Shown here: one piece after another, positions 8,023 through 17,580 of the stretch
Layout of the letters: each line of letters starts with the position of its first letter
Numbering within the stretch: position 1 is the stretch's first letter
Source: Anaerocolumna cellulosilytica
GTDB lineage: Bacteria > Bacillota > Clostridia > Lachnospirales > Lachnospiraceae
Direction of reading: 5' to 3'
Assembly (NCBI RefSeq): GCF_014218335.1
Contig: NZ_AP023367.1
Location: 263,001-327,000 of the forward strand
Length of the DNA stretch: 64,000 bases
Notes under the pieces: generated by a model
What the model saw: only the letters and a program-made list of their open reading frames with translations
Databases searched by the model: none
What the model was told of the DNA's origin: nothing
Position numbers and translations under genes: made by a program

Positions 8023-9444
8023 CTATATTAAAAAGCCTTCTGTTCGCGCTAATGTAAATAAGAATTCGGTACCAACGCCTTCAGTACTGATTACATTTAT
8101 ATTTTCATCGTGAGCAGTTATAATTTCTTTTGCAATGGATAAACCAAGACCGGTGCCCTTTTTATCTTTACCTCTGGAAGTATCTGTTTTGTAAAAACGC
8201 TCCCAGATTTTCTTTATGCTCTCTTTTGGTATGCCGATACCATTATCTTTAACAGATACAAAGACCTTATCACCTTTTTCAACTGTGGAAATCTTTATAG
8301 TTGAATTGTGATGGCTGAATTTTATGGCATTGTCTAACAAGTTATAAAGTACCTGCTGTATTTTACCCATATCAGCATTTACCAGGGTTTCCTTAGAAGA
8401 AAAGATAAGATTTAAGGTTATCTTTTTTTGGGTACAGGTACCTTCAAAGCTCTCCGCTGTTTTTTTGATTATATTATTAATATCAAAAGATACGATATCT
8501 AAGAGGGTACCATGGTTTTCAAAACTGTTTAGGGCTAAAAGACTGGTAGTTAACTTATTCAACCGTTCTGTCTCAAAAAGGATAATGCCTAAATATTTAT
8601 CCTTGAGTTCATATGGAATAGTACCATCTTGAAGAGCTTCTGCATAACCCTTGATAGAAGTCAATGGGGAACGGAAATCATGGGATATATTCGCTACGAA
8701 TTTTTTTTGGTAATCATCTAGTTTATCCAGTTCTCCTGCCATATAAGACACGGAAGCTGCCAGAGTAGCATACTCGTCCTGCCGCTTTAATTTTAATGGA
8801 TAAGAATAGTTACCCTTCGCGTATTCCTGTGCGGCTTTATTTATTTTACCTAGTGGATGTAAGGTCAGATAATACAGACCTACAAATATAACAAGCAAAA
8901 ATACTAAAAATATTAACAAGCATATATTGATGGTATCAATGACATATACGCTGTCTCGTTGTATTTCCTGCAAAGAGGAGTGGATAACAATGTAACCTCT
9001 TGTCTGATATTTGTATACTACAGGATATACAACAGTAACCATTGGTTCTGTCAATACACCTTCTAACTCTGTATAATCTGAAAAGGTTTCATCGAAAAAG
9101 TCAGGATCAATACTTAGAACATTTACTTCTTCCCCTTCGGTAATATTCTTACTGGTATCAGAAATTATATCACCTTTGGTGTTAACAATCCAGATTCTAG
9201 CCTCTAGAATGGAGCCAATGGTTTTTATCTGGGTAGAGAGATAAGGGAGAGAGAGCTGCTTATCATAATAACTAGACATATAATCTGAGGATATGGAGGT
9301 AGCCTCATTGTATAACAAGGATTTTTTGTCTTCAATCAGCTTCTGCTCATAACGGTCTAACCCGTAGGTATTCAAGAGAAAGAACATACAGAAAGCAGAG
9401 GCTAAGTATAAAACCAGCAATTGAAGCCACAAGTATCGTTTCAA
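8023..9444 (-). CDS. Sensor histidine kinase (HAMP, HisKA, HATPase_c)
   Basis: 473 residues from a TTG at 9444 with AGGGGGAAAG upstream. Two membrane helices (about 6-26 and 170-192) flank an extracellular sensor of roughly 140 residues; HAMP about 192-245; dimerisation domain with the phosphorylated His255 in SHDFRSPLTSIKGY; ATPase domain with NLLDNAIKFS, DNGIGIPKES and GTGLGLSIAKE. It is the second gene of an operon, 42 bases behind its response regulator. The signal sensed is unknown. Confidence 0.9.
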   Translation of the reverse strand: MKRYLWLQLLVLYLASAFCMFFLLNTYGLDRYEQKLIEDKKSLLYNEATSISSDYMSSYYDKQLSLPYLSTQIKTIGSILEARIWIVNTKGDIISDTSKNITEGEEVNVLSIDPDFFDETFSDYTELEGVLTEPMVTVVYPVVYKYQTRGYIVIHSSLQEIQRDSVYVIDTINICLLIFLVFLLVIFVGLYYLTLHPLGKINKAAQEYAKGNYSYPLKLKRQDEYATLAASVSYMAGELDKLDDYQKKFVANISHDFRSPLTSIKGYAEALQDGTIPYELKDKYLGIILFETERLNKLTTSLLALNSFENHGTLLDIVSFDINNIIKKTAESFEGTCTQKKITLNLIFSSKETLVNADMGKIQQVLYNLLDNAIKFSHHNSTIKISTVEKGDKVFVSVKDNGIGIPKESIKKIWERFYKTDTSRGKDKKGTGLGLSIAKEIITAHDENINVISTEGVGTEFLFTLARTEGFLI

Positions 9445-9486
9445 AGTTCTCTTTCCCCCTTTTATCGTCTTAAGATATCATTACAA

Positions 9487-10212
9487 TTATCTTTTTGTTT
9501 CAAATTTATAACCGATGCCCCAAACAGTGGATAAACTCCAAGAGGCATGGTCTTTTATCTTTTCCCGTAGTCTCTTAATATGTACGTCTACGGTTCTGGT
9601 ATCTCCGATGTATTCATAGCCCCAGATATGGTCTAAAAGCTGTTCTCTGGTAAATACCTGGTTGGGATGAGAAGCTAAAAAATAAAATAATTCCAGTTCT
9701 TTTGGAGGCATTTCTATGGTGCTGCCATAATAGGTCACGGAGTAGTTGGATTGATTAATAATAAGGTCAGCATAAGAAACATAGTCTCCCGTTTGTTCTG
9801 GTGCCGGTGCTTCTGCTTGAGGAGGGGCTGCTGTAACCACTGGATGGAAACGTCTTAATACTGCTTTGACTCTGGCAACCAGTTCTTTTGAGTCAAAAGG
9901 TTTGATAATATAATCATCAGCACCTAGTTCAAGTCCCAATACTTTATCGAAGATTTCACCCTTGGCAGACAGCATAATAATAGGAACAGAAGAGGTTTTG
10001 CGAATTTCACGGCATACTTCATAGCCGTCAATACCAGGAAGCATCAGGTCCAACAAGATAAGACCCGGCTGATAGGTACCAAATGCCTGAATTGCCTCTT
10101 CACCATCATGTACCATCTGTGTGTCAAAGCATTCTTTGGTTAAATAAAGGGAGATTAATTCCGCTATATTAACATCATCATCCACAATTAAAATTTTTTG
10201 CTTCGCAGCCAT
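9487..10212 (-). CDS. OmpR/PhoB-family response regulator
   Basis: 241 residues: receiver domain with acidic pocket Asp11-Asp12, phosphoacceptor Asp55 (LILLDLMLPG) and Lys105 (DDYIIKPF); winged-helix domain from about 145 with PPKELELFYFLASHP and TRTVDVHIKRLREKI. The linker is unusually rich in Ala, Pro and Glu (AAPPQAEAPAPEQ). The gene starts 19 bases behind mutS2 on the same strand and precedes its cognate kinase, so mutS2, the regulator and the kinase may be cotranscribed. Confidence 0.92.
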   Translation of the reverse strand: MAAKQKILIVDDDVNIAELISLYLTKECFDTQMVHDGEEAIQAFGTYQPGLILLDLMLPGIDGYEVCREIRKTSSVPIIMLSAKGEIFDKVLGLELGADDYIIKPFDSKELVARVKAVLRRFHPVVTAAPPQAEAPAPEQTGDYVSYADLIINQSNYSVTYYGSTIEMPPKELELFYFLASHPNQVFTREQLLDHIWGYEYIGDTRTVDVHIKRLREKIKDHASWSLSTVWGIGYKFETKR

Positions 10213-10231
10213 ATAGACTCCTTTCTGACTA

Positions 10232-12610
10232 CTATTTAAATTCTACTATCGTAACACCCTGTCCGCCTTCGCCAAAGGCACCTTCGCGGTAAGTCTTAAC
10301 ATATTTGGTTTTCTTTAAATGCGCATGAACGGCATTTTTTAGTGCACCCGTACCCCTTCCGTGAATAACTGTAACTTGCGGCAAATGAGAAAGATAGGCA
10401 TCATCTAAATATTTATCTAATAACGGCAGTGCCTCGTCAACGGTTTTACCGATAACATTGATTTCGGGGCTGATGGTTGAGGCTTTTGACATCTTTATTT
10501 TGCCACTGCCGGTACGGTTAAGGTTTGGCCCGGTGATTACGGGTTCATCAATTAATTCAAGATCACTGATATTAACTTGAGAACGAAGAATACCCATCTG
10601 AACAAATAAATCACCCTTGGCGTTTGGCAGACTGTTTACGATACCTTTTAAACCAAGGCTTAAAACATTAACGGAATCACCAAGCTTAAAGTCACCGGCC
10701 TTAGAGGTCTTATTATTTTTCTTACCGGGTTTTATAGCTAACTTGGATTCGGTTTTTGATAAACGTTCTCTTAGTGCATTACGTTCATTTTCCATGTCTT
10801 TGCCAAGTCCCCCGTCAGTACTCCATTTATTAAAATTCTTAATCGTACGGTCGGCAACGTCTTTGGCTTCCTGCAGAATTTTCCTGGCTTCTTCATTGGC
10901 CTCTGCAAATAGCCTTTCTTTTGCGTTATCGAAACGGTTTGATTTCTCTTCCAGCTTACGTTTTAGTTCCTCAATTTCTTTTTTTGTATTACTGATTTCT
11001 TCCTGTTCCTTCTCAATTGCAATGCGGCTGTTATTGAGTTCGGCTATTAAGTCTTCAAAGCTCTTATCCTGACTTCCAATCAGGTTTTTCGCATCATCAA
11101 TTACAGAAGAAGGAAGGCCTAATTTAGAAGAGATGGCAAAGGCATTACTTTTTCCAGGGATACCAATTAAGAGTCTGTACGTGGGGCGTAAGGTCTCAAC
11201 ATCAAATTCACAGCAGGCGTTGCTAACGCCTTCTGTGGAAAGTGCATAGACCTTTAATTCACTGTAATGGGTAGTTGCCATAGTGCGAACCTGTCTTTTG
11301 TGAAGATTGGAAAGGATTGCCATAGCTAGCGCAGCACCTTCTGTCGGATCAGTACCGGCACCCAATTCATCAAAGAGTACTAATGATTTATAATTCGCCT
11401 TCTCTAAGATTGATACGGTATTCACCATGTGAGAAGAGAAGGTACTTAAGCTTTGTTCAATGCTCTGTTCATCCCCAATATCAGCATAGACCTCTTCAAA
11501 TACAGCTAGCTCTGACCCGTCAAAGGCAGGAATGTGAAGACCGGCCTGCCCTAAAAGAGTAAAAAGGCCTACGGTTTTTAAGGAAACAGTCTTACCGCCG
11601 GTATTAGGCCCGGTTATAACCAACAGATTAAAGTCTTTTCCTAGGACAATGTCAATAGGAACAACCTTTTTAGTATCAATGAGAGGGTGTCTTCCTTTTT
11701 TTATATTTACGATTCCCCTGTCATTAAATTTTGGCTCGCTGCATTTCATTTGTTTTGACAGGGCAGCCCTTGCAAAGATAAAATCAAGCTGAGGTAATAT
11801 CTTGATATTTTGCTCAAGCTGTTCTTTATATTCGCCGGCCTGATTGCTTAACGCCGCAAGTATTCTCTCAATCTCTTCCTGTTCCTTAATCTCAAGTTCT
11901 TTTAAGTCATTGTTAAGCTTCACAACTGCCATGGGTTCAATAAAAAGTGTAGAACCGGAGGAGGACTGGTCGTGAATCATGCCCGGAAACTGGCTGCGGT
12001 ATTCCTGTTTGATGGGGATACAGTAGCGTCCGTTTCTCATAGTTACAATATTCTCTTGTAACAGGGACTTAGAAGTCTGAGAGCTTACAATGGCATTTAA
12101 TTGTTCGTGTATTTTGTCATTAGTTACTTTCATGGATCTGCGTATGCTTTTTAAGGCAGAGCTGGCATCATCTGCTATTTCTTCTTCGCTGATGATACAA
12201 CGTCTGATTTCGTTGCTTAATGGGCTTAAAGGCTCTAAAGTGTTAAACATTTCATCCAGGGAATCACCTGTATTTTCTTCTGCAGCTCTGGCACCATAGG
12301 CTTTAATTCGTAAGGTGGCATCCAGAACAGAGCTGATATGCAAAAGTTCTCCTGCACCAAGAGTTGAACCGATTTCCAGTCTTTTGATGGATGGACGGAT
12401 ATCATGCACTCCATAAAAACCAAGACTTCCTTTGCGAAAAATACGCGACAGGGCATCCGTGGTTTCGGTTTGTGCTTTTATAATTTCCTCCAGGTTGCTG
12501 GAGGGTAAAAGGTTTTTACAAAGTTCTTTTCCAAGGCCGGAGCCTGCAAGAACAATTAATTTATCTATAATCTTAAAATATTCGAGCGTTTTCAAAGCTT
12601 TTTCATTCAT
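10232..12610 (-). CDS. mutS2: MutS2 family ATPase/endonuclease
   Basis: 792 residues, the usual length. Clamp/lever helices fill the first 300 residues; the ABC-type ATPase has Walker A GPNTGGKT at 334-341, Walker B LVLFDELGAGTDPTEG and the switch histidine in TTHYSE; a coiled coil spans about 520-610; the KOW-like and C-terminal Smr domain (from about 715) carries VTVIHGRGTGALK. MutS2 acts in suppression of homologous recombination and, as RqcU in Bacillus, in rescue of collided ribosomes. Confidence 0.95.
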   Translation of the reverse strand: MNEKALKTLEYFKIIDKLIVLAGSGLGKELCKNLLPSSNLEEIIKAQTETTDALSRIFRKGSLGFYGVHDIRPSIKRLEIGSTLGAGELLHISSVLDATLRIKAYGARAAEENTGDSLDEMFNTLEPLSPLSNEIRRCIISEEEIADDASSALKSIRRSMKVTNDKIHEQLNAIVSSQTSKSLLQENIVTMRNGRYCIPIKQEYRSQFPGMIHDQSSSGSTLFIEPMAVVKLNNDLKELEIKEQEEIERILAALSNQAGEYKEQLEQNIKILPQLDFIFARAALSKQMKCSEPKFNDRGIVNIKKGRHPLIDTKKVVPIDIVLGKDFNLLVITGPNTGGKTVSLKTVGLFTLLGQAGLHIPAFDGSELAVFEEVYADIGDEQSIEQSLSTFSSHMVNTVSILEKANYKSLVLFDELGAGTDPTEGAALAMAILSNLHKRQVRTMATTHYSELKVYALSTEGVSNACCEFDVETLRPTYRLLIGIPGKSNAFAISSKLGLPSSVIDDAKNLIGSQDKSFEDLIAELNNSRIAIEKEQEEISNTKKEIEELKRKLEEKSNRFDNAKERLFAEANEEARKILQEAKDVADRTIKNFNKWSTDGGLGKDMENERNALRERLSKTESKLAIKPGKKNNKTSKAGDFKLGDSVNVLSLGLKGIVNSLPNAKGDLFVQMGILRSQVNISDLELIDEPVITGPNLNRTGSGKIKMSKASTISPEINVIGKTVDEALPLLDKYLDDAYLSHLPQVTVIHGRGTGALKNAVHAHLKKTKYVKTYREGAFGEGGQGVTIVEFK

Positions 12611-12829
12611 AAGCTTCCTCCATACATGTATAAAAATATCTATTATTTCCTGCTGATCTAAGAATTAGGCCGCTACTTCCTAATTCTTTATTCTACCTTA
12701 TTTTGAGCAAAATTAAAACAATAAAATGAAAAATAGAAGAGAATCCCCCTTTTGTTTACAATTCATTCATATAATGTTCATAAGTACATGATAAAATATA
12801 CCTACGGATTGTCCTAAAGGAGAAAAGAA

Positions 12830-14185
12830 ATGTCTGAAGATAATAACGGTAAAGATGGGAAAGTATACTCCTTTATTCAGGAGCAGGTAACCTCCAAAAA
12901 GAAGTTTAAAATAAAGAGAATGTTATATTCCGCCGCATGGACAATTATTCTGGCATGCATATTCGGGCTTGTAGCAGGAGTGGTATTTTGTATCTCAGGA
13001 CCTGCTATTAATCGTTTGCTGGGGAAAAATGAAGATAAAAAAACAGTGGAGTTCCCCACGATAACACCTGAGGACAATAATAACACTAATCCAAATGGAA
13101 ATAGTGGAACCGGCGGCAGCGAGGAAGAAGACAGTGATGGAAAAAACGACGGAGAAACAGAGACAGAGCCTAAAACAGAAACTGTTATAATAGAAAAATA
13201 TATTAACGCTGACATAAAGGATTTAATTAGTATCTCTCAGGATTTACGAAATCTGGTCAGTAAGGCGGAAGCCTCTGTGGTGAAGGTCATTGCCATTAGT
13301 AACAGTAAAGATGTATTTAATAATGACTATGAATCAGCTGGTATGACGACGGGTCTTGTAGTTGCTGATAATGGAGAAGATTTACTGGTACTGGTAAGTT
13401 ATGATAAGGTCAAGGATGCAGCTGACATAAGAGTGAATGTACATGACAGCTTACAGGTTAAAGCAAAGCTTCAGGATTATGATGTAGATTTAAATCTGGC
13501 TATAATTGCTTTAAGCCTTGTAGAAATTCCGGAGTCTGTGAAAGATTCCATACAAATAGCAAACTTAGGGGAGTCTTACACGTTGTCTTCCGGTATGTTT
13601 ATTGTGGCACTGGGAAGCCCCAATGGTTATGTTGGTTCGATGGAGGTTGGTATAGTCACCAGTAAAGGGCTTAGCCTTCCCGTGACAGACAATCGTATTG
13701 ATGTATTTCAAACGGATATTAATTATAATGAAAACAGTGACGGATTTATCATTAACCTAAAAGGTGAAGTGATAGGCCTGATTACAAATAAATTAAAAGA
13801 CGAATACAACGGTCAGGTTAATACAGCTATCGGAATTTCAAAAATTAAAAAGATAATTGAAGATATGGCAAATCAGAAGGACAGAAGCTACTTTGGTATA
13901 AAAGGTACAGATATGACAGAAGCTGCTCTGTTAGAGGCAGGCATTGAAAACGGAATCTGCATAACAGAAGTGGAAGCAGATTCTCCTGCATTAGCAGCAG
14001 GTTTACAAAGTGGGGATATGATATTAACGGTTAACGATATACCCATAATTTCTATGAGTAGTTTTTATAATCAGCTATCCTCTTCTGTGCCAAAGTCTAA
14101 GATAAAAATAACCATCCAGCGAATAGTTAAAAGTGAACTTAAGATGCTTGAAGTAGAAGTAACTTTAAGTAAAAAGGTAAACTAA
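12830..14185 (+). CDS. HtrA-like membrane protein with PDZ domain, protease triad degenerate
   Basis: 451 residues. One membrane helix (about 33-54), an Asn/Asp/Glu/Gly-rich linker to about 115, a trypsin-like domain (about 135-345) and a PDZ domain (about 355-445; GICITEVEADSPALAAGLQSGD without gaps in the motif). The usual catalytic histidine segment TNxHVV is replaced by VSYDKV, and GNSGGPL is replaced by ENSDGFI, so serine protease activity is probably lost although the serine itself may remain; VDLNLAII keeps the Asp position. It may act as a binding or chaperone protein at the membrane. It is divergent from mutS2. Confidence 0.8.
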   Translation: MSEDNNGKDGKVYSFIQEQVTSKKKFKIKRMLYSAAWTIILACIFGLVAGVVFCISGPAINRLLGKNEDKKTVEFPTITPEDNNNTNPNGNSGTGGSEEEDSDGKNDGETETEPKTETVIIEKYINADIKDLISISQDLRNLVSKAEASVVKVIAISNSKDVFNNDYESAGMTTGLVVADNGEDLLVLVSYDKVKDAADIRVNVHDSLQVKAKLQDYDVDLNLAIIALSLVEIPESVKDSIQIANLGESYTLSSGMFIVALGSPNGYVGSMEVGIVTSKGLSLPVTDNRIDVFQTDINYNENSDGFIINLKGEVIGLITNKLKDEYNGQVNTAIGISKIKKIIEDMANQKDRSYFGIKGTDMTEAALLEAGIENGICITEVEADSPALAAGLQSGDMILTVNDIPIISMSSFYNQLSSSVPKSKIKITIQRIVKSELKMLEVEVTLSKKVN

Positions 14186-14205
14186 TCATGTAAAATAAGC
14201 AACAT

Positions 14206-14231
14206 AAAAAAGGAGTACAAGCTCCTTTTTT
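14206..14231 (+). terminator. Rho-independent terminator
   Basis: Ten-base stem AAAAAAGGAG (14206-14215) with CTCCTTTTTT (14222-14231) and a T run, 21 bases after the HtrA-like gene. Confidence 0.85.
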
Positions 14232-14421
14232 TATGCCGTTTAACCTCCTGTGCATAATTTAGCGAAAAAGGGCTTACGGGAGATGGTGAGTAAAACCCTT
14301 ATTGAGGTTGAAAAGAGGGGACGCCTAGGTTATAATAAAGCGTAGACGACGGAAAATCCGGTGCATGCTGGTCAAATTGGTTGTTAAAATAGGAAAAGAG
14401 TTAGAAAGGCCGGGTATCTGA

Positions 14422-15363
14422 ATGAGATATATTGGAGAATTAAGAGATGGGGAGATGGTATCAGAAACCTATCTCTGTAAAACAAAACAGACATTAAAGA
14501 CAAAAGCAGGTAAGAATTATTATTCCATGCTCTTACAGGATAAATCGGGAACCTTGGATGCAAAGATTTGGGAACTATCTTCTGGAATTGACCACTTTGA
14601 GGCTATGGAGTATATTCGTGTAGACGGACAGGTGGTAAGCTTTCAAGGCTCCTTGCAATTAAATGTAAAACGTGTTAGAAGAAGTCAGGAAGGGGAATAC
14701 GACCCTGCGGATTTTGTACCTACAACGGCTAAAAATGTTGAACAAATGTACAGTGACTTATTAAAATATATAGCTAAATTTCAACAGCCTCACTTAAAAA
14801 GGCTGGCAGAAAGTTTTTTTGCAGATGATAAAGACTTTGCCCTGCGTTTTAAAAAACATTCTGCCGCAAAAAGTGTACATCATGGATTTGTAGGTGGATT
14901 ATTGGAACATACTTTAGGTGTAGTGAATTTGTGTGATTATTATGCAAATAACTATCCGATACTTAACAGAGATTTACTCCTATGTGCCGCCATGTTTCAC
15001 GATGTGGGTAAGATGGAGGAGTTATCTACTTTTCCTGAAAATGACTACACCGATGACGGACAGCTTTTAGGACATATTTATATCGGGGCTGAAATAATAG
15101 GAGCAAGGATTCGTACAATACAGGGATTTCCGCCTCAACTTGCAGCACAGCTAAAGCACTGTATTTTAGCGCACCATGGAGAGTTGGAATATGGTTCTCC
15201 CAAAAAGCCGGCTATTATCGAAGCGTTGGCTCTAAATTTTGCAGACAATACCGATGCAAAAATTCAGACAATGACAGAATTATTAAACAGCGGAGATGAA
15301 AAGGCCACTTGGCTGGGACTTAGCCGTTTATTCGAATCCAACATCAGAAGGACCACCTTTTAA
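14422..15363 (+). CDS. yhaM: 3'-5' exoribonuclease YhaM family
   Basis: 313 residues. N-terminal OB-fold (about 12-95; AKIWELSSGIDHFE, VDGQVVSFQGSLQL) and an HD phosphohydrolase domain (about 150-290) with HHGFVGGLLEHTLG, the metal-binding AAMFHDVGK and ILAHHGELEYGSPK. YhaM trims RNA ends and can also act on single-stranded DNA. It lies 21 bases ahead of the rRNA methyltransferase gene. The ATG at 14422 has no strong Shine-Dalgarno (GAAAGGCCGGG). Confidence 0.9.
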   Translation: MRYIGELRDGEMVSETYLCKTKQTLKTKAGKNYYSMLLQDKSGTLDAKIWELSSGIDHFEAMEYIRVDGQVVSFQGSLQLNVKRVRRSQEGEYDPADFVPTTAKNVEQMYSDLLKYIAKFQQPHLKRLAESFFADDKDFALRFKKHSAAKSVHHGFVGGLLEHTLGVVNLCDYYANNYPILNRDLLLCAAMFHDVGKMEELSTFPENDYTDDGQLLGHIYIGAEIIGARIRTIQGFPPQLAAQLKHCILAHHGELEYGSPKKPAIIEALALNFADNTDAKIQTMTELLNSGDEKATWLGLSRLFESNIRRTTF

Positions 15364-15384
15364 AGGATTATAGGAAGAAAATTC

Positions 15385-16788
15385 ATGATTATTAATAAAA
15401 ATGAAGAATGTATAATAGAGATTGAAGACATTGGTTCCCAAGGCGAAGGAATCGGAAAATACCAGGGCTATACCTTATTTGTAAAAAATGCTTTAGTAGG
15501 GGATTCGGTTCGGGTTAAGGCTATGAAATGTAAAAAAAATTATGGCTACGCCCGGTTAATGGAGATTCTTAAGCCATCTCCTTACCGTGTTACTCCAAAG
15601 TGCAGTATTGCAGGAAAATGCGGGGGCTGTGCAATTCAACATTTGGATTATCAAAAGCAGTTAGAGTATAAACAGAATAAGGTAAAAAACTGCTTAGAAA
15701 GAATCGGCGGCTTTGGCAGTGAAATCAAAATGGAACCCATCATAGGAATGGAAGAACCCTATTATTACCGAAATAAGGCTCAGTTTCCGGTGAGCAAGAG
15801 TAAGGATGGGAAACCACTTATCGGATTTTATGCAGGCGGTACCCACTCCATAATTGATACAGAGCATTGTTACATTCAGGCTGAAGAAAATGTAGAGATT
15901 GTTAAGATTATCCGCGAATTTTTAACGGAATATGATATTAGCATGTATGAGGAGGAAACTCATACTGGGCTTTTGCGCCATATTTTAACCAGGGTAGGGT
16001 TTGTCACGGGTGAAATTATGGTATGTCTGATTGTTAACGGCAAGGACATTCCTCGTAAGGATATATTGATTAACAGGTTAAAATTAATAAAGGGAATGAC
16101 CAGTATCAGTCTTAATATTAATAAAGAAAAGACTAATGTAATTCTTGGAGATAAGGTTATTCCATTGTGGGGACAGCCGTATATTACAGATTATATCGGT
16201 GATGTTAAATATCAGATATCTCCTCTTTCCTTTTATCAGGTTAACCCCAGACAGACCAAGGTACTGTATGAAACCGCTCTTGATTATGCCGGTTTACAAG
16301 GAGAGGAAACCGTATGGGATTTATACTGCGGAATCGGTACTATATCCTTGTTTTTAGCGCAAAGAGCAAAGCAGGTATATGGTGTTGAGATTATACCACA
16401 AGCAATAGAGGATGCTAAAAGAAATGCAGAGATTAATGGGATAAAAAATGCTGCGTTTTTTGTGGGGGCAGCAGAAGATGTATTACCTTTAAAATATCAG
16501 GAAGATAAAATATATGCTGAAGTTATCGTTGTAGACCCTCCAAGAAAAGGGTGTGAACAAAGTTTACTTGATACCATTATTCAGATGCAGCCCAAAAGGG
16601 TTGTGTATGTATCCTGTGACCCGGCAACGCTGGCAAGGGATGCACGTTATCTTTGTGATAGAGGCTATGAGCTGGTTAAGGTACAGGTAGTTGACCAGTT
16701 TGCTCATAGTGTACATGTGGAGACGGTTGTACTTTTATCCAACGAAAAGAAAAAGGCATATCATGTTGAAATTGAAATGAAGATGTAA
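15385..16788 (+). CDS. rlmD: 23S rRNA (uracil-C5)-methyltransferase, RlmD/RlmCD type
   Basis: 467 residues. TRAM domain at residues 8-60 (IEIEDIGSQGEGIGKYQGYT); an iron-sulfur cluster site with Cys in KCSIAGKCGGCAIQH and a later EHCYI; Rossmann methyltransferase with DLYCGIGTISLFLA and VDPPRKGC; and the catalytic cysteine in VVYVSCDPATLARD. It uses SAM to make m5U in 23S rRNA; a single Firmicutes enzyme often serves both U747 and U1939. A short relic matching its last 20 codons occurs at 19429-19500. Confidence 0.92.
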   Translation: MIINKNEECIIEIEDIGSQGEGIGKYQGYTLFVKNALVGDSVRVKAMKCKKNYGYARLMEILKPSPYRVTPKCSIAGKCGGCAIQHLDYQKQLEYKQNKVKNCLERIGGFGSEIKMEPIIGMEEPYYYRNKAQFPVSKSKDGKPLIGFYAGGTHSIIDTEHCYIQAEENVEIVKIIREFLTEYDISMYEEETHTGLLRHILTRVGFVTGEIMVCLIVNGKDIPRKDILINRLKLIKGMTSISLNINKEKTNVILGDKVIPLWGQPYITDYIGDVKYQISPLSFYQVNPRQTKVLYETALDYAGLQGEETVWDLYCGIGTISLFLAQRAKQVYGVEIIPQAIEDAKRNAEINGIKNAAFFVGAAEDVLPLKYQEDKIYAEVIVVDPPRKGCEQSLLDTIIQMQPKRVVYVSCDPATLARDARYLCDRGYELVKVQVVDQFAHSVHVETVVLLSNEKKKAYHVEIEMKM

Positions 16789-16795
16789 AGAAATT

Positions 16796-16818
16796 GAGAT
16801 TGCTTTTATAGCAATCTC
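16796..16818 (+). terminator. Terminator hairpin after rlmD
   Basis: GAGATTGCT (16796-16804), 5-base loop, AGCAATCTC (16810-16818), then TTTCC. Confidence 0.7.
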
Positions 16819-17004
16819 TTTCCAATTACAGGAATATATGATAGAATATCAATGGCATAATCAAATGGTGATTATACCATAATTAATGCTTAAGAATAAT
16901 TGAGAAAGGATGATATGATATGAGAAATAATTTTAGAGTAATATTAACAAGCTTAAGGAGGGCGACTATAATTTAACCCTCCAGAAAAAATTGGAGGATA
17001 TTAA

Positions 17005-17535
17005 ATGTTTATAAGAAATAATAATTTAACTATTAGAAACGCAACTTCAAATGATGCTTCTATTTTATGTAAATGGTGGAATGATGGAAAAGTTATGGCT
17101 CATGCAGGGTTCCCTAATGGACTCGGTATATCAGAAGAAATAATAATTCAACAGCTTTCATGTGATACAGATGAAATTCATCGACGTCTTATAATTGAAG
17201 TTGATCGAGTGCCTACAGGTGAAATGAATTATCGAAACAAAGGTAATGGCATTGCAGAAATAGGCATAAAGATATGTGATTTTTCAAAGCAGGAAAAGGG
17301 TCATGGAAAGAAGTTGCTTTCAATGTTAATCAATGCTCTTTTTAAAGATTTAGGTTATAAGAAGATAATTTTAGATACGAACCTAAACAACCTTAGAGCT
17401 CAACACGTTTATGAAAAATTAGGATTTCAGAAGATACGGGTAAATGTAGAACCGTGGAAAAATCAACTAGGGGAGCTACAATCCTCAATTGATTACGAAC
17501 TCGAGGAAAAAGACTTTATAAATTATTCTGACTAA
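17005..17535 (+). CDS. GNAT family N-acetyltransferase
   Basis: 176 residues with the GNAT core: IAEIGIKICDFSKQEKGHGK covering the beta-4 and acetyl-CoA pyrophosphate loop (Q/R-x-x-G-x-G/K variant QEKGHGK), then the LDTNLNNLRAQHVYEKLGFQK motif that closes the fold. The N-terminal part resembles RimJ/AAC(6')-like enzymes. The substrate is unknown; aminoglycosides or ribosomal proteins are both possible. The ATG has TTGGAGGA upstream, within an inverted repeat (GGAGGG ... CCCTCC at about 16957-16981) that could mask initiation. Confidence 0.8.
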   Translation: MFIRNNNLTIRNATSNDASILCKWWNDGKVMAHAGFPNGLGISEEIIIQQLSCDTDEIHRRLIIEVDRVPTGEMNYRNKGNGIAEIGIKICDFSKQEKGHGKKLLSMLINALFKDLGYKKIILDTNLNNLRAQHVYEKLGFQKIRVNVEPWKNQLGELQSSIDYELEEKDFINYSD

Positions 17536-17549
17536 TTATATACATAAGG

Positions 17550-17577
17550 AAACACGTCCATTTCGGAGCGTGTTTTT
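17550..17577 (+). terminator. Terminator after the GNAT gene
   Basis: AAACACG (17550-17556) pairs with CGTGTTT (17569-17575) around a short loop, followed by a T run. Confidence 0.75.
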
Positions 17578-17580
17578 TTA

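Noticed and set aside
10617-11072. Plus-strand frame opposite mutS2
   Set aside because: Leu/Ser-rich shadow of the mutS2 coiled coil, no start signal.
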